64,000 bases of DNA from Azonexus sp. (GCA_031260295.1 JAIRKE010000025.1:1-64000); one strand, 5' to 3'; shown: positions 31,185-41,093, numbered from the stretch's first letter. Translations and numbers: made by a program. Notes: generated by a model not told the origin, from the letters alone.

Positions 31185-31772
31185 TCAGGTCGGGCGCTGG
31201 CGGGCGGCCAGGCGGCCGAGCAGGAAACCCTTGATTTCGTGGAAGGGGATCGGCTTGGGGAAAGTCGTGACGTCAGGTGGCAGGCCGCGGGCGATGATGG
31301 TCTCGCGGTCAATGACGCTGACCACGATGATATCCATCCGCGCCAAATCGGGATTGGCGCGCAGGCGGCGGATCATCTCGAAGCCATCCATGCCGGGCAT
31401 CATCAGGTCGGCGATCAGCACGTCGGGCGGCCGCTGGCCGAGTTGCAACAGGCCTTCAAAACCGTTGTCGACGATACGCAGGTCGAGTGGCAAATTCCAA
31501 CCGGCCATCGTCATCTGATAAAGCGATCGCAGGGTCGGGTCATCCTCGGTAATCAGGATGTCGAGCCGGGTGCCGGCATCGTGTGCGCTGGGCGTCAGGT
31601 TGCGCCGGCGGGCAAGCAGGGCATCGACCGAGGTGACCGGGATGCGGCGATGGCCACCCGTTGTCTTCCAGGCTTCGAGGGCGCCGCTTTCGACCATGTT
31701 CTGCACGGTGCCGAGGGAGACGCCGAGGCGCTGCGACGCCTGCCGGGTGCTAAGGAATTCGGGTTCTGCCAT
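31185..31772 (-). CDS. Regulator with N-terminal excisionase-type HTH and C-terminal receiver
   Basis: A 195-residue protein. Residues 6-52 are a MerR/excisionase-like winged HTH (FLSTRQASQRLGVSLGTVQ, WKTTGGHRRIPVTSVDALL). Residues 69-190 are a receiver domain with E76/D77/D78, acceptor D122 in DVLIADLMMPGMDG, and Lys in TFPKPIPF. The order HTH then receiver is the reverse of common response regulators. The ATG at 31772 starts at the HTH. No kinase is adjacent. Role unknown; probably transcriptional or architectural control. Confidence 0.88.
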   Translation of the reverse strand: MAEPEFLSTRQASQRLGVSLGTVQNMVESGALEAWKTTGGHRRIPVTSVDALLARRRNLTPSAHDAGTRLDILITEDDPTLRSLYQMTMAGWNLPLDLRIVDNGFEGLLQLGQRPPDVLIADLMMPGMDGFEMIRRLRANPDLARMDIIVVSVIDRETIIARGLPPDVTTFPKPIPFHEIKGFLLGRLAARQRPT

Positions 31773-31998
31773 GATTTTGTATAAGGAATGACAAATTCTG
31801 CGAATTTTAACGGTTTGCCGGGAGCAATCACAGTGGACAAGCTGGAAAGCACTTCCCCGCCAAAACCTACCCCCGCGAGGGGCCCCATTATTTCCTGCCG
31901 TTCGCTCCGCCGCCTTGATCTGCGTTGGCTGTGCCGTGGATCGATCTGGGCTGTCCCGCTGCCGAGCTTGAGGTACTGAACCAGGCCAGCCGACCGGA

Positions 31999-34335
31999 TC
32001 AGCGCACGCTGACGCTGATCCGGTCGTAGCGCCCGCGTTCGTCCATGACGGTGATGTCCACGCGGCCATTTTCTTCCAGGCGGTGGATCAGGGGCTGGCT
32101 GGCTGGCTGTCGGGCGATCAGGCGGCCGTTGATCAACCAGTACACCTCGCCGCGTTGGCCGCGCAGTTCGAGGCGGACGACCGGTGGCTGGTTGGGACGG
32201 GGCCGCCGGATGACCTCGCCGTGGCTGAGGCCGACGATACGCAGGCCTGCCTCTGGCTCAGTCGTTGGCGGACAGCGGGCATCCCAGGCCGGGGGCCGGG
32301 CTTTGGCCTGGATGTCGGCCGGCAGCCAGGGTTCGAGCGCCGCCGGCCAGCGCGCCGCCGCGATGCGGCGACGGGGTCGGTCGCTGCATTCGGTGCTGAC
32401 GCGCAGGCCGCTGGCGGCGTCTACCTCGTAGGCGGTGCGTGCTTCGCCGCCGCGCAGGCGATCCGGGAAGGTTGGCGGCGCCGTGTCGTTGAGCAACCAG
32501 GCCAGCATTTGGCGGTGGCAGAGCTCCGCTTCGGCCGGGTCGAAGCGGGTGCCGAGCGGCCAGCAGATTTTTTCCTGGCGGACGGAGGGCGGCGTTATCC
32601 GGGGCGCCGGTGCTTCTTTGTCGATGGCGGTGAACAGGTCGACCAGCAGCGGGGCGGCGGTGTTGGCGCCGAAGAAGCCGGGGTTCGGTGTACCGTCTGG
32701 GCGGCCGACCCAGACGCCGACGGTGTAGCGGTCGGAAACACCGACCGACCAGGCGTCGCGGAAGCCGAAACTGGTCCCGGTCTTCCAGGCGAGGCCACGG
32801 CGGATGCCCGACCCCTGTTCGACGGCCCGACCGACCGGGCCGCCTGATTCGAGCACGTCGCGGATGATAAAGGCCGCCCCCGGCGACAGCATGCGCTGCT
32901 CGACCAGCGGCTCGCCGGGCCGGTAGCGCGGCTTGCCAGCCATGCCTTGACGGGCGAAGGCGGTGTAAGCACCTACTAACTGCTCCAGCGTCGTAGCAGC
33001 GCCGCCGAGAATGACCGACAGGTTGGGCGTCTCGCCCTTGGGGAAATCAAGCTTCAGGCCGCCCCGGCGCAGCGCGGCGACGAAACGGTTTGGTTCGAGG
33101 CGGTCGAGTACTTCGACCGCCGGCACGTTCAGCGACTTGGTCAGGGCCTCGGAGACGCCAACCGGGCCGTGGAAGGATTGCTGGAAATTGCCCGGTTGGT
33201 AGCCGCCGAAGGACTGCGGTACGTCGGCCAGTAGCGATTCGGAATGGATCAAGCCCTCGTCGAGCGCCAGCCCGTAGAGAAAGGGTTTCAGCGTCGAGCC
33301 GGGCGAGCGTGCGGCGCGCACCATGTCTACGAAAGCGAAGCGGTCGGCATCGGCGAAATCGGCCGAACCGGCGTAGGCACGCACTTCCAGCGTGGCGTTG
33401 TCGATGACCAGGGTAGCCATCGAAACGCGTGGCGGCAGGGCACCGAGGCGGCTGGCCAGCAGCAGCTCGACGGTTTCCTGCATTGAGGCATCGATGGTCG
33501 TATCGATGCGCTGCACGCCCTTGGCTTCCCGGCGTAGCCGTTCGGCAAGCAATGGCGCCAGCAGAGGCTCGCGCACGGCCTGGGCGACGATCGGCTCTTG
33601 CCGGGCATCGCCGATGTCGCTGTCGCTCCACAGGCCGGCCATCCGTTGCAGCACTTTGTCGCGTGCCGCCCGGGCTTCTACCGGCCGACGATCCGGCCGC
33701 AGCCGTGAGGGGGCTTGCGGCAGGACGGTGAGCAACGCCACATCGGCATGGCTCAGGCGCCGCGCCGGTTTGCCGAGATAAGCCCGGCTGGCTGCCTCGA
33801 CGCCTTCGAGTACGCCGCCCATCGGCGCGTAATTGACGTAGAGGACGAGGATTTCGTCCTTCGAGTAACGCCACTCCAGTTGCAGGGCGCGCAGGATTTG
33901 CCGGGCCTTGCCGGCCATGGTCCGCGGTGTCGGTTCGATGATGCGGGCGACTTGCATGGTCAAGGTTGAGCCGCCGGAAACGATGCGCCCGTAACGTGCC
34001 CATTGCCAAGCCGCGCGCGCCAGCGCTACAGGATTGACGCCAGGATGCCAGCGAAACCAGCGGTCCTCATAGCGTTGCAGCGCTTGCAGGTAGAGAGGTG
34101 CCACGTCGGCCAGTGCCACCGGATGACGCCAGACGTGGTTACGGTCGGGAAAGGCCCGTAACGGCGTGCCGTCACGGGCGACGACGAGCAGCGCCTGCGG
34201 CGCGTCGCGGCCCGGCACTGGCGGCGGGAAAGCCCGGTCGAGTACCGCCAGGCAGAACAGCGCCAGTAGCGCGATCCAGAGCCAGCGCCACGGTCGTCCG
34301 AGAGGAGTTTTTATGTCGGGTCCGGGTGGGGGCAT
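31999..34335 (-). CDS. pbpC: Penicillin-binding protein 1C
   Basis: A 778-residue bifunctional peptidoglycan synthase of the PBP1C type. After a cytoplasmic start and a hydrophobic anchor (WLWIALLALFCLAVL), the GT51 glycosyltransferase follows (QRYEDRWFRWHPGVNP, SGGSTLTMQVARI), then the transpeptidase with the SxxK serine in RSPGSTLKPFLYG and KTGTSFGFRDAW, and the C-terminal BiPBP_C domain. The ATG at 34335 is placed just before the anchor. pbpC usually neighbours an alpha-2-macroglobulin gene, as here. Confidence 0.95.
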   Translation of the reverse strand: MPPPGPDIKTPLGRPWRWLWIALLALFCLAVLDRAFPPPVPGRDAPQALLVVARDGTPLRAFPDRNHVWRHPVALADVAPLYLQALQRYEDRWFRWHPGVNPVALARAAWQWARYGRIVSGGSTLTMQVARIIEPTPRTMAGKARQILRALQLEWRYSKDEILVLYVNYAPMGGVLEGVEAASRAYLGKPARRLSHADVALLTVLPQAPSRLRPDRRPVEARAARDKVLQRMAGLWSDSDIGDARQEPIVAQAVREPLLAPLLAERLRREAKGVQRIDTTIDASMQETVELLLASRLGALPPRVSMATLVIDNATLEVRAYAGSADFADADRFAFVDMVRAARSPGSTLKPFLYGLALDEGLIHSESLLADVPQSFGGYQPGNFQQSFHGPVGVSEALTKSLNVPAVEVLDRLEPNRFVAALRRGGLKLDFPKGETPNLSVILGGAATTLEQLVGAYTAFARQGMAGKPRYRPGEPLVEQRMLSPGAAFIIRDVLESGGPVGRAVEQGSGIRRGLAWKTGTSFGFRDAWSVGVSDRYTVGVWVGRPDGTPNPGFFGANTAAPLLVDLFTAIDKEAPAPRITPPSVRQEKICWPLGTRFDPAEAELCHRQMLAWLLNDTAPPTFPDRLRGGEARTAYEVDAASGLRVSTECSDRPRRRIAAARWPAALEPWLPADIQAKARPPAWDARCPPTTEPEAGLRIVGLSHGEVIRRPRPNQPPVVRLELRGQRGEVYWLINGRLIARQPASQPLIHRLEENGRVDITVMDERGRYDRISVSVR

Positions 34336-34339
34336 GGAT

Positions 34340-34927
34340 TCACCGGATTTCCAGTTCGCGGACGAAAATGAGTTCGCAGGCACCCGCGCCGGAGTCATCG
34401 CGGGTGAGCGAACTGCGCCAGCGCCAGCCGTTGGGGTGGCGCGCTTCCACCAGCCAGCCATGAATATGCACCACCTGGCCGACGCGTACCGCACGCAGTT
34501 TTCGGTCGATCGAATCGTTCGCCGGAATCATGTGCATGTTGGCGCTCGATTGCGCTACCTCATTGGCGGGAATCGGTAGCGAGTCGGCGTGCCAGTGATA
34601 CCAGCGACCGCCCTGCGAGATATTGAAGTGTTTCAGCACGTCGGTATCCGACATGCGGCCCCAGCCGAGAACCAGATCAATGGGTGCGAGCGCCGCCCCA
34701 GTATCAAACCGGTAGCGCTCGCTGGCGAGTACCCGCGCCTCGATGCTGAAATCCGCCAGCGGCTGGATGCTGAACCCCTTGTAGTCGAAGGTTGCCTCCC
34801 GCGTTTCAACCTGCACGGGTGTTTCCGGCGCGATCACTCCCGCGCCGGAGTGGATGGGACGATCCCGCCCGCATTGATACAACAGGATGCCGATCAGGAG
34901 GACGATGACAAGACGGCTCGGTTTCAT
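34340..34927 (-). CDS. Hypothetical exported protein between pbpC and the macroglobulin gene
   Basis: A 195-residue protein with an N-terminal hydrophobic segment (LVIVLLIGILLYQCGRD) that may be a membrane anchor or a weak lipobox around Cys19. The rest (SERYRFDTGAALAPIDLVLG, DVLKHFNISQGGRWYHWHAD, VGQVVHIHGWLVEARHPNGW) resembles a recurring uncharacterised family in proteobacteria. It ends four bases before pbpC starts, so it is likely cotranscribed with it. Confidence 0.75.
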   Translation of the reverse strand: MKPSRLVIVLLIGILLYQCGRDRPIHSGAGVIAPETPVQVETREATFDYKGFSIQPLADFSIEARVLASERYRFDTGAALAPIDLVLGWGRMSDTDVLKHFNISQGGRWYHWHADSLPIPANEVAQSSANMHMIPANDSIDRKLRAVRVGQVVHIHGWLVEARHPNGWRWRSSLTRDDSGAGACELIFVRELEIR

Positions 34928-34996
34928 GGGTTCGGGGTTTTGCAGGGCGATATTGGCGACTGATTATGGCTGCCTGCGCCCCTTCGTTTCTCGGGA

Positions 34997-35581
34997 TCAG
35001 CCTTTGTCCCTGTTCTTCTTCTCGCTGATAACGAAGCCGATGGGTCGCTTGGGCGGATCGTCTGGCGGGGCCATGAGCTGGCGCAGCGCTTCGAAGACCT
35101 GTTTGAGCTGGGTACGGGTGTTGTGGCTGAAGGTCTCATGCTGCAAGGAAAGCCGTTCGGTCTTCTGTTCGAGAGCGTCGAGCTTGGCAGCTAGCTCCTG
35201 GTTCGAGGCCAGCGTCTCGCGCAGGCGCACGAAGGCGCGCACCACGTAGACCGATACCTCGACAGCGCGCGGACTGTTAAGCACAGTGGCGGCCATGATC
35301 GCCCCGTGCTCGGTGAAGGCGAGCGGGAGTTTCCGCCGGCCACCGCGTCCCGACTTTGAAGTCGCAATTTGCGATATCAAAGCGGCATACTCCGCGTCAT
35401 CAAGCTGGAACATGAAGTCAGTCGGGAAACGCTCCGCGTTGCGCCGCACCTGTTCGTTGAGGCGGCGGGTTTCGACCCCGTAGAGGGCGGCGAGGTCCTC
35501 GTCGAGCAGCACCTTCTGGCCACGGATGACGACGATGGCTTGGGCGATGCGCTCGATTGGCAGCGTGGCTGTTTCGTTCAT
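34997..35581 (-). CDS. ORF6N domain protein
   Basis: A 194-residue protein with an N-terminal ORF6N DNA-binding domain (QAIVVIRGQKVLLDEDLAALYG, LNEQVRRNAERFPTDFMFQL, LPLAFTEHGAIMAATVLNS) and a helical C-terminal half with coiled-coil character (ELAAKLDALEQKTERLSLQ). ORF6N proteins are typical of phages and mobile islands. It sits 14 bases from the macroglobulin stop, inside a cell-envelope cluster where it has no obvious role, so it looks like an insertion. Confidence 0.88.
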   Translation of the reverse strand: MNETATLPIERIAQAIVVIRGQKVLLDEDLAALYGVETRRLNEQVRRNAERFPTDFMFQLDDAEYAALISQIATSKSGRGGRRKLPLAFTEHGAIMAATVLNSPRAVEVSVYVVRAFVRLRETLASNQELAAKLDALEQKTERLSLQHETFSHNTRTQLKQVFEALRQLMAPPDDPPKRPIGFVISEKKNRDKG

Positions 35582-35595
35582 TGCGCCTGAAAACC

Positions 35596-38500
35596 TTATT
35601 CCTGCACCGCCTTTTCCACCCCATCCGTCACCATCAACACGTCCTCGCCGCCGGTCAGGCCGTAGACGTCAGGCCGGTACATGTCCTCGGCGTAGAGCGG
35701 CGGGATGACGAACTTGCCCGGGGTGACGACGCGGGCGCGGTAGAACAAGCTCATCTTGCCGTACAGGCGGCCGGCGACAACGAAACGGTCGTCGCGGAAC
35801 TCGACGTGCTGGATACGCGGGTCACGCATCGCTTCGGCCGGATTGACGTTGTCGATCATGACGCTGGCCAGGCCCTCACCCTGCGCGATGTTGAGGTTCT
35901 CGATCTCGAGGCCGGCCGGAATGCGGTCGATGACCATGCCGTTGTTGATCCGACTGCGCGGATTGACGTTGATGCGCACGATCACCGATTCGCCGACGCG
36001 CAGGGCGCGGTTCCGCAACGGCCTGCCGTCGGCCTCGAACAGGTCGCGGCTCAAGGCGATGGCGTCGTCGCGGGCGGCCGGCATGCGGGCCGGATGGCCG
36101 CTCAGGCTGAGTTGCAGGTAGAGCGGTTCATTGTGCGTGTTCTTGATGCGCAGGCCGGCTTGCAACTCCGCCGCCGCCAGCGGCCGGATCAGACTGCCGG
36201 TGCCGCGTAGCGCTTCCGGTTTGCTTGTGCCAGCGATGATTTCCGCCGTCCAGCCGGCCTCGCCCGCGCGGGGGTCGACGAAGTTCCGGCCGAGCAGGAA
36301 TAGCGCGAGCTGTTCCTGGGTGCTGGTGTAGTGGTTTTGGCTCAGTTCGCTGGCGACGATGGCGACCAGATTGTCCTGTCCCTCGACCTTGACCTGGTGA
36401 CGGTCGAGCAGAACATAGGACAGCGCCGCGTCGCGCAGCGGGCTGCCGTAGTCGCCCCACCAGTAGCCCGTGTCGCGGCCTTTCTTGACGCCTTCGGCCA
36501 GCGCGGTCTGGGCGCGGGTTTCGTCGCCCATCAGTTTCAGAGCCAGACCGAGATGAATCAAGGCCAGTCCGGAATGCGCCTGATCGCGCAGCTCGAACAT
36601 CTGGCGCAGGGTCGATAGCGGTGCCTTGGCCTCGCGGGCCAGTACGTAGGCGCCGTAGGCGAGTACGCCGAAACGGCCGGCGCCAGCGTAGCGGAAATCC
36701 TGCCAGCCGTTCTCGTTGTAGGCGACCCTGCCCGCCGGCAGGCCGGCGGTGCCTTCCTGCAAATATTTGAGCAGGAATTCCTGGGTCTTTTGTTGCATCG
36801 CTTCCGGTACCGGGAAGCCCTGTTCGCGTGCGTCGAGCAGGAAATTGCCGACGTAGGCCGAGAGCCAGTACTGATATTCGGAAACGTTGCCCCACATACT
36901 GAAGCCGCCGTTCGGTGCCTGCATCGCGCCGAGCCGGGCGATGGATTTTTCCAGCATGGCCGTCCGTTGCTCGCGGCTGTAGGCTTTGAGGCCGAACAGC
37001 TTGGCCCCTTCCTCGTCGATCAGAACATGGGGGTAGGCGGTGCTGGTCGTCTGTTCGGCGCAGCCGTAGGGATAGGTGAGCAGGCCCTGGATGGCGCTGC
37101 GCACGTCGATTGGCGCTTTGTCGGAGATTGCCAGATGGGCTTGCACAGTGCCATGGATAAAGCCGCCCAGGTCGGCCTCCCGGATGTCGACCGTCTCGCC
37201 TGGCGCCACCGTCAGCAGCCTGCGCACCTGTTGCCGCGGCGTCGCGGCCTGGACTTGCAGACCGAAGCTGCGTTCTAGCTTGAGGCCAGCGCTGCCGGCA
37301 ACGTGTACTCGGACTTCCGTCAGGCCGAAGGCTTGGCCGGCTTCGAGCGGGAAGCGCAGGGTCTGCTTCTGCTGATCCTTGAGTTCCAGTTCCCGCTCGG
37401 CGTTGTGGATCTTCAAGCCGTCGCCGTTCTCGACGCGGACCTTGAGTTTTTGCGCAGTACCGGACAGGTTGTGCAGGTCAAGTGCGATGGTGGCTTGGTC
37501 GCCGACGGTCAGGAAACGCGGGGTCAGCAGTTCGGCGACTAGCGGTGCGGCGACCACGATCTCGCTCTCGGCATTGCCGAAGCGGTCGGCGGCGGCAGCC
37601 ACCGCCATCAGGCGCAGGGTACCGTTGAAGTCGGGCACGTCGAGGGCAATCTCGGCTTCGCCCTGGGCATCGAGCTGAACCGGACCCGAGAACAGGTCGA
37701 CCAGGCGGACCTTTTTGGGCAGGCTGCGGGTCGCTTTTGGCGCGGCATCGCCACCGAACTTGAGCTTGCCCTTGCGGCCGGCCATTTTCTCGATCAGGCG
37801 GCCGTAAACGTCGTACTGGTCGGCGCCGTAGCGCAACCGGCCAAAGAAGAAGGCGAACGGATCGGGCGTGGCGAAGCGGGTGATGTTGAGGATGCCGACG
37901 TCGACGGCGGAGAGCGTGACCAGGGCCGTCTGGCCGCTCAGGTCGGGCACCTTGACCTTCACCTTGAGGCGCGTGTCGGGCAGCATTTTCTTCGGTGCGT
38001 CGAGGCTGACCGCCAGCTTGCGCTCGCCGCGTTCGAGCGGCAGATGCATCAGGCCGAGCGCCCGCGCCGGCGTGACCTTCTCGCCGCTGCTGCCGGGGCG
38101 CAGCACGACCACCGAGACGTAGAGATCGTGACGCTGCCAGGTTTTGTCGACCGGAATGTCGACGGTCGTGCCGTCGAGCGCGACGGCGGTCCGCTTCACC
38201 CACAGAGTACGGTCGCCCTCAACGGTAATCAGCGCCTCACCAGCATGTGGCGGCGTGATGGTCAGCTTGGCGGTGTCGCCGTCGCGGTAGGCCGGCTTGT
38301 CGAATTTCAGCGCCACCCGGTCGGGGCGGACGCCCTGGCTTTCGTCGCCGCGGGCGCTCCAGCCGGCGTAGAAGCGGAATTTGGTGGTCTGCTGGGTTGC
38401 CGGATCGAGAATTTCCAGGCGATAACGGCCGTACTTGACCGGGATCCCGAGCTTGCCGCGTCCGCCATCGGGAATGTTGACGCTGGCGGTGTTGACCAGT

Positions 38501-40713
38501 TCGTCGGTTTCGGTGAAACCGGAGTGCCAGCCGCGCTGGTCGTCGAAGCGCCAGTAATAGTCGCGGTTCTCGCGGAACAGGCGGACCGGCAGGGCGGCGC
38601 CGGCGCTCAGTTTGCCGTCGGCGCCGGCGCGCACGACCTCGAACTGGGCGATGCTGCCTTCGCGCGCGTAGTCGCCGGTAAACAGCGGGCGGATACCGAC
38701 CAGCACCGGCGCCGGCCAGATAACCCGTTCGAAATTGCGCACTACCGGCCGGCCGCCGCTTTCGAGCAGGCTCAGCGTGGTCCGCACGGTGGTCGGCGAG
38801 CGCTTGCCGTGGGCCGGCGCCAGATCGACGGCCAGGGTCAGTTTGCCGTTTTCGTCGAGCTCGGCTGGCGACAGCTCGATGCGCTGACGCTGGCTGTCCT
38901 CGTTGGCGTCGCCGAATTCGAAGCCAGGCAGTTGCTTGGCCAGCGGGTTCTTCTGGCGCTCGAAGACGGCCACGCCGAGCAACTGGTTGCCGGCCGCCGG
39001 GGTGCCGTAGAGATAGCTGCCTTTGACATCGATCTGCAAGGTCTCGTCGGGCGAAACGATGGCCTGCGGGCTGGAGAGGTCGAGCTTCATGCGTTCCGGC
39101 AGGAATTCCTCGACGCCGAAACGGAAGCCGGCGCTGGCCAGCTTGTCGGCCGGGTCGGCACGCAGTTCCAGGGTCCATGAGCCGGTCGGGGCGTCGACCG
39201 GCAATTCGATGCGCTGCTGGTAGTAGCCGGCCACTTTGCCGTCGGGTTGCCAGGTGGCGGTGAACTGGTTCTTGCCGTCCGGGCGCTTCAAGATGGCCTG
39301 GACCGGCTGGGCCGGGATCGGCCGCCCGTCGGCGCCGCGGGCCAGCACGGAAAGCTCGAAAGTCTCGCCGGGCCGATAGAGGTCGCGGCCGGCGTAGGGG
39401 AATAGGCGCACCGGCCGTCCGGGCAGGCCGGCGACCTCGAATTCGGACAGATCGAGCGCCGGCTCCTTGAGCGAGATCATCGACAACTGCTGGCCATGGC
39501 GGGCAACGACGACCTTGGCCGCCGCCGACCGTTCGGCGAAGTTGGCCCGGCCGTCGCCGTCGGTTTCGCCGCGGGCGACGACCTTGGCGTGCTCGTCGAG
39601 CCAAGTTACCTCGACGCCGGGCACCGCCTTGCCGCTGGTCAGCGAGCTGACATAGGCGTCGGCGCCCTTGGCGAATAGCCGGGCGCTGAGGCCGAGGTCG
39701 CTGACGTAGAAATAGGTAACCTGGAATTCATGGCGGAAGCGGTTGGGCTGGCTCATCACCGCGATGTAGATACCGGGTTCGCGCAGTTCCTTGATGTCCT
39801 CGACCGGCAGGAAGGTGACGTTGCGCTTGTCGGCCTGCTGCTCGGTCAGGAAGCGGCCGACGAAAACGCTGTCGGTCAGCTTGTGGAAGCTATCCAGCGA
39901 CCAGTTGCTGACCGCGCCCTTGAGATCGCTGGCGCGCCAATCGTAGTCGTATTCCTCATCGTCGCCGGCTTGACGCTGGACACGCGGGCCGCTGATGACC
40001 CGGTCGAGAAAGCGTGGCAACTGATCCGGTTTGACGCGCAGGAACTGCACGTCGACCTCGGGCACGTTGACGGTGATTACCGGCAGACCGCCATTCTGCC
40101 GGGCCGGCAGCACCGTGCCGCGGCTGGCGAAGTAATAGGCCGGTGCAACGACGGGTGTGACCACCGCGTAGCGTCCTTCCTCGCTTAGCGTCTGGCCGGC
40201 CGCCGAGGGCAGGCCGGCGGCAACGCGGACGACGTAGCGGGTCTGCGGCTTGATATGCGGGAAATAGGCGACGCGCGGGTTGTCGCCGATCACCCAGGCG
40301 CCTTTGACCAGTTTGCCGCCGTCGATGGCGGTGTCCTCGGGGGCGCTGCTGACTTGCGGCACGGTGTTATCGGGGCGGTCGCCGTCGTAAGCCTCGCCTT
40401 CGCCTTCGCCCTCGGTGTCGATCCGTGGCTTGACATCGCCGGGCCGCGCCGGCATTTCGAAGACCTGGATCAGGTCGTCGTAAGTCTTGCCGGCATCCAG
40501 CGGTTGCGTGAAGCTCAAGGCCAGCGCCAGTGAACCGTCGAATTCGCGGTTGCCGAAATCGGCGATCTGGAACGGCACATCGGCGCTGGCGCCGTCGTCC
40601 CGTTGCCATGTCTTGGCGACATAGAGTCCGGCTGCCGCGATAGCAACGATGGCAGCAACGATGAGCAGCAGCGGAACGATTCCGAAACCCCGGCGCAAGA
40701 GTGGACGCAACAT
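35596..40713 (-). CDS. Bacterial alpha-2-macroglobulin, thioester type
   Basis: A 1705-residue periplasmic protease trap related to E. coli YfhM. The N-terminal hydrophobic helix (GIVPLLLIVAAIVAIAAAGL) anchors it to the inner membrane. Multiple MG domains follow; the thioester sequence GCAEQ is intact, with Cys at 1218 in TYPYGCAEQTTS; the complement-like TED helical domain (IARLGAMQAPNGGFSMWG) and a receptor-binding-like end follow. The ATG at 40713 is chosen at the start of the anchor. It pairs with pbpC, the arrangement linked to envelope repair. Confidence 0.94.
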   Translation of the reverse strand: MLRPLLRRGFGIVPLLLIVAAIVAIAAAGLYVAKTWQRDDGASADVPFQIADFGNREFDGSLALALSFTQPLDAGKTYDDLIQVFEMPARPGDVKPRIDTEGEGEGEAYDGDRPDNTVPQVSSAPEDTAIDGGKLVKGAWVIGDNPRVAYFPHIKPQTRYVVRVAAGLPSAAGQTLSEEGRYAVVTPVVAPAYYFASRGTVLPARQNGGLPVITVNVPEVDVQFLRVKPDQLPRFLDRVISGPRVQRQAGDDEEYDYDWRASDLKGAVSNWSLDSFHKLTDSVFVGRFLTEQQADKRNVTFLPVEDIKELREPGIYIAVMSQPNRFRHEFQVTYFYVSDLGLSARLFAKGADAYVSSLTSGKAVPGVEVTWLDEHAKVVARGETDGDGRANFAERSAAAKVVVARHGQQLSMISLKEPALDLSEFEVAGLPGRPVRLFPYAGRDLYRPGETFELSVLARGADGRPIPAQPVQAILKRPDGKNQFTATWQPDGKVAGYYQQRIELPVDAPTGSWTLELRADPADKLASAGFRFGVEEFLPERMKLDLSSPQAIVSPDETLQIDVKGSYLYGTPAAGNQLLGVAVFERQKNPLAKQLPGFEFGDANEDSQRQRIELSPAELDENGKLTLAVDLAPAHGKRSPTTVRTTLSLLESGGRPVVRNFERVIWPAPVLVGIRPLFTGDYAREGSIAQFEVVRAGADGKLSAGAALPVRLFRENRDYYWRFDDQRGWHSGFTETDELVNTASVNIPDGGRGKLGIPVKYGRYRLEILDPATQQTTKFRFYAGWSARGDESQGVRPDRVALKFDKPAYRDGDTAKLTITPPHAGEALITVEGDRTLWVKRTAVALDGTTVDIPVDKTWQRHDLYVSVVVLRPGSSGEKVTPARALGLMHLPLERGERKLAVSLDAPKKMLPDTRLKVKVKVPDLSGQTALVTLSAVDVGILNITRFATPDPFAFFFGRLRYGADQYDVYGRLIEKMAGRKGKLKFGGDAAPKATRSLPKKVRLVDLFSGPVQLDAQGEAEIALDVPDFNGTLRLMAVAAAADRFGNAESEIVVAAPLVAELLTPRFLTVGDQATIALDLHNLSGTAQKLKVRVENGDGLKIHNAERELELKDQQKQTLRFPLEAGQAFGLTEVRVHVAGSAGLKLERSFGLQVQAATPRQQVRRLLTVAPGETVDIREADLGGFIHGTVQAHLAISDKAPIDVRSAIQGLLTYPYGCAEQTTSTAYPHVLIDEEGAKLFGLKAYSREQRTAMLEKSIARLGAMQAPNGGFSMWGNVSEYQYWLSAYVGNFLLDAREQGFPVPEAMQQKTQEFLLKYLQEGTAGLPAGRVAYNENGWQDFRYAGAGRFGVLAYGAYVLAREAKAPLSTLRQMFELRDQAHSGLALIHLGLALKLMGDETRAQTALAEGVKKGRDTGYWWGDYGSPLRDAALSYVLLDRHQVKVEGQDNLVAIVASELSQNHYTSTQEQLALFLLGRNFVDPRAGEAGWTAEIIAGTSKPEALRGTGSLIRPLAAAELQAGLRIKNTHNEPLYLQLSLSGHPARMPAARDDAIALSRDLFEADGRPLRNRALRVGESVIVRINVNPRSRINNGMVIDRIPAGLEIENLNIAQGEGLASVMIDNVNPAEAMRDPRIQHVEFRDDRFVVAGRLYGKMSLFYRARVVTPGKFVIPPLYAEDMYRPDVYGLTGGEDVLMVTDGVEKAVQE

Positions 40714-41093
40714 CGACTTCTCCTCGAGGCCCAGGCGCCGGTGGGCGGCGGGCAAAAGATCAGAAGGCGGATTATGGCACGGGCCAGGCGCTGGTATGGT
40801 CGGCCGGGGGAAGGTTCACAGGGCAATCGCATGAAAGCCCAGATTTGGAGAAGCGCTCCGGTACAGCCGCGGCCCCCTCGTCATTCCCGCGCGTCTTTGG
40901 CGGGAATCCAGTGTCTCACCGCCACGCAGAGCGGGGCATGCTGTGTTGGCAACAGCAAAGACGCTGGATTCCCGCCAGAATCATGCGGGAATGACGGTGC
41001 AGATGTACGAAGGGGATGGCGAATGCCCGGCGCTGTGCCTCGAAGCCCTCGGTTTGAATGGCATTGCTATTCGTGCGATTGCCCTGAGGAGGT
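40714..41093. other. Intergenic region of 380 bases carrying a palindromic repeat
   Basis: No gene is supported. The centre is the inverted repeat listed separately (40879-40996). The part next to 40713 is the upstream region of the macroglobulin gene; the rest is the 3' side of yjdM. Confidence 0.55.
40879..40996. repeat. REP-like inverted repeat (CGTCATTCCCGC family)
   Basis: The left arm starts CGTCATTCCCGCGCGTCTTT and continues GGCGGGAATCCAGTGTC; the right arm is its near reverse complement, GACGCTGGATTCCCGCC then GCGGGAATGACG. The ends are perfectly complementary for 12 bases. Such CGTCATTCCCGC palindromes are dispersed intergenic repeats in many proteobacteria. The 43-base centre is unrelated to a gene. 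Confidence 0.75.

Noticed and set aside
38237-39604. Arg/Pro-rich minus-strand frame inside the macroglobulin gene
   Set aside because: Frame-shifted shadow of the real gene; composition is typical of GC-rich off-frame translation.
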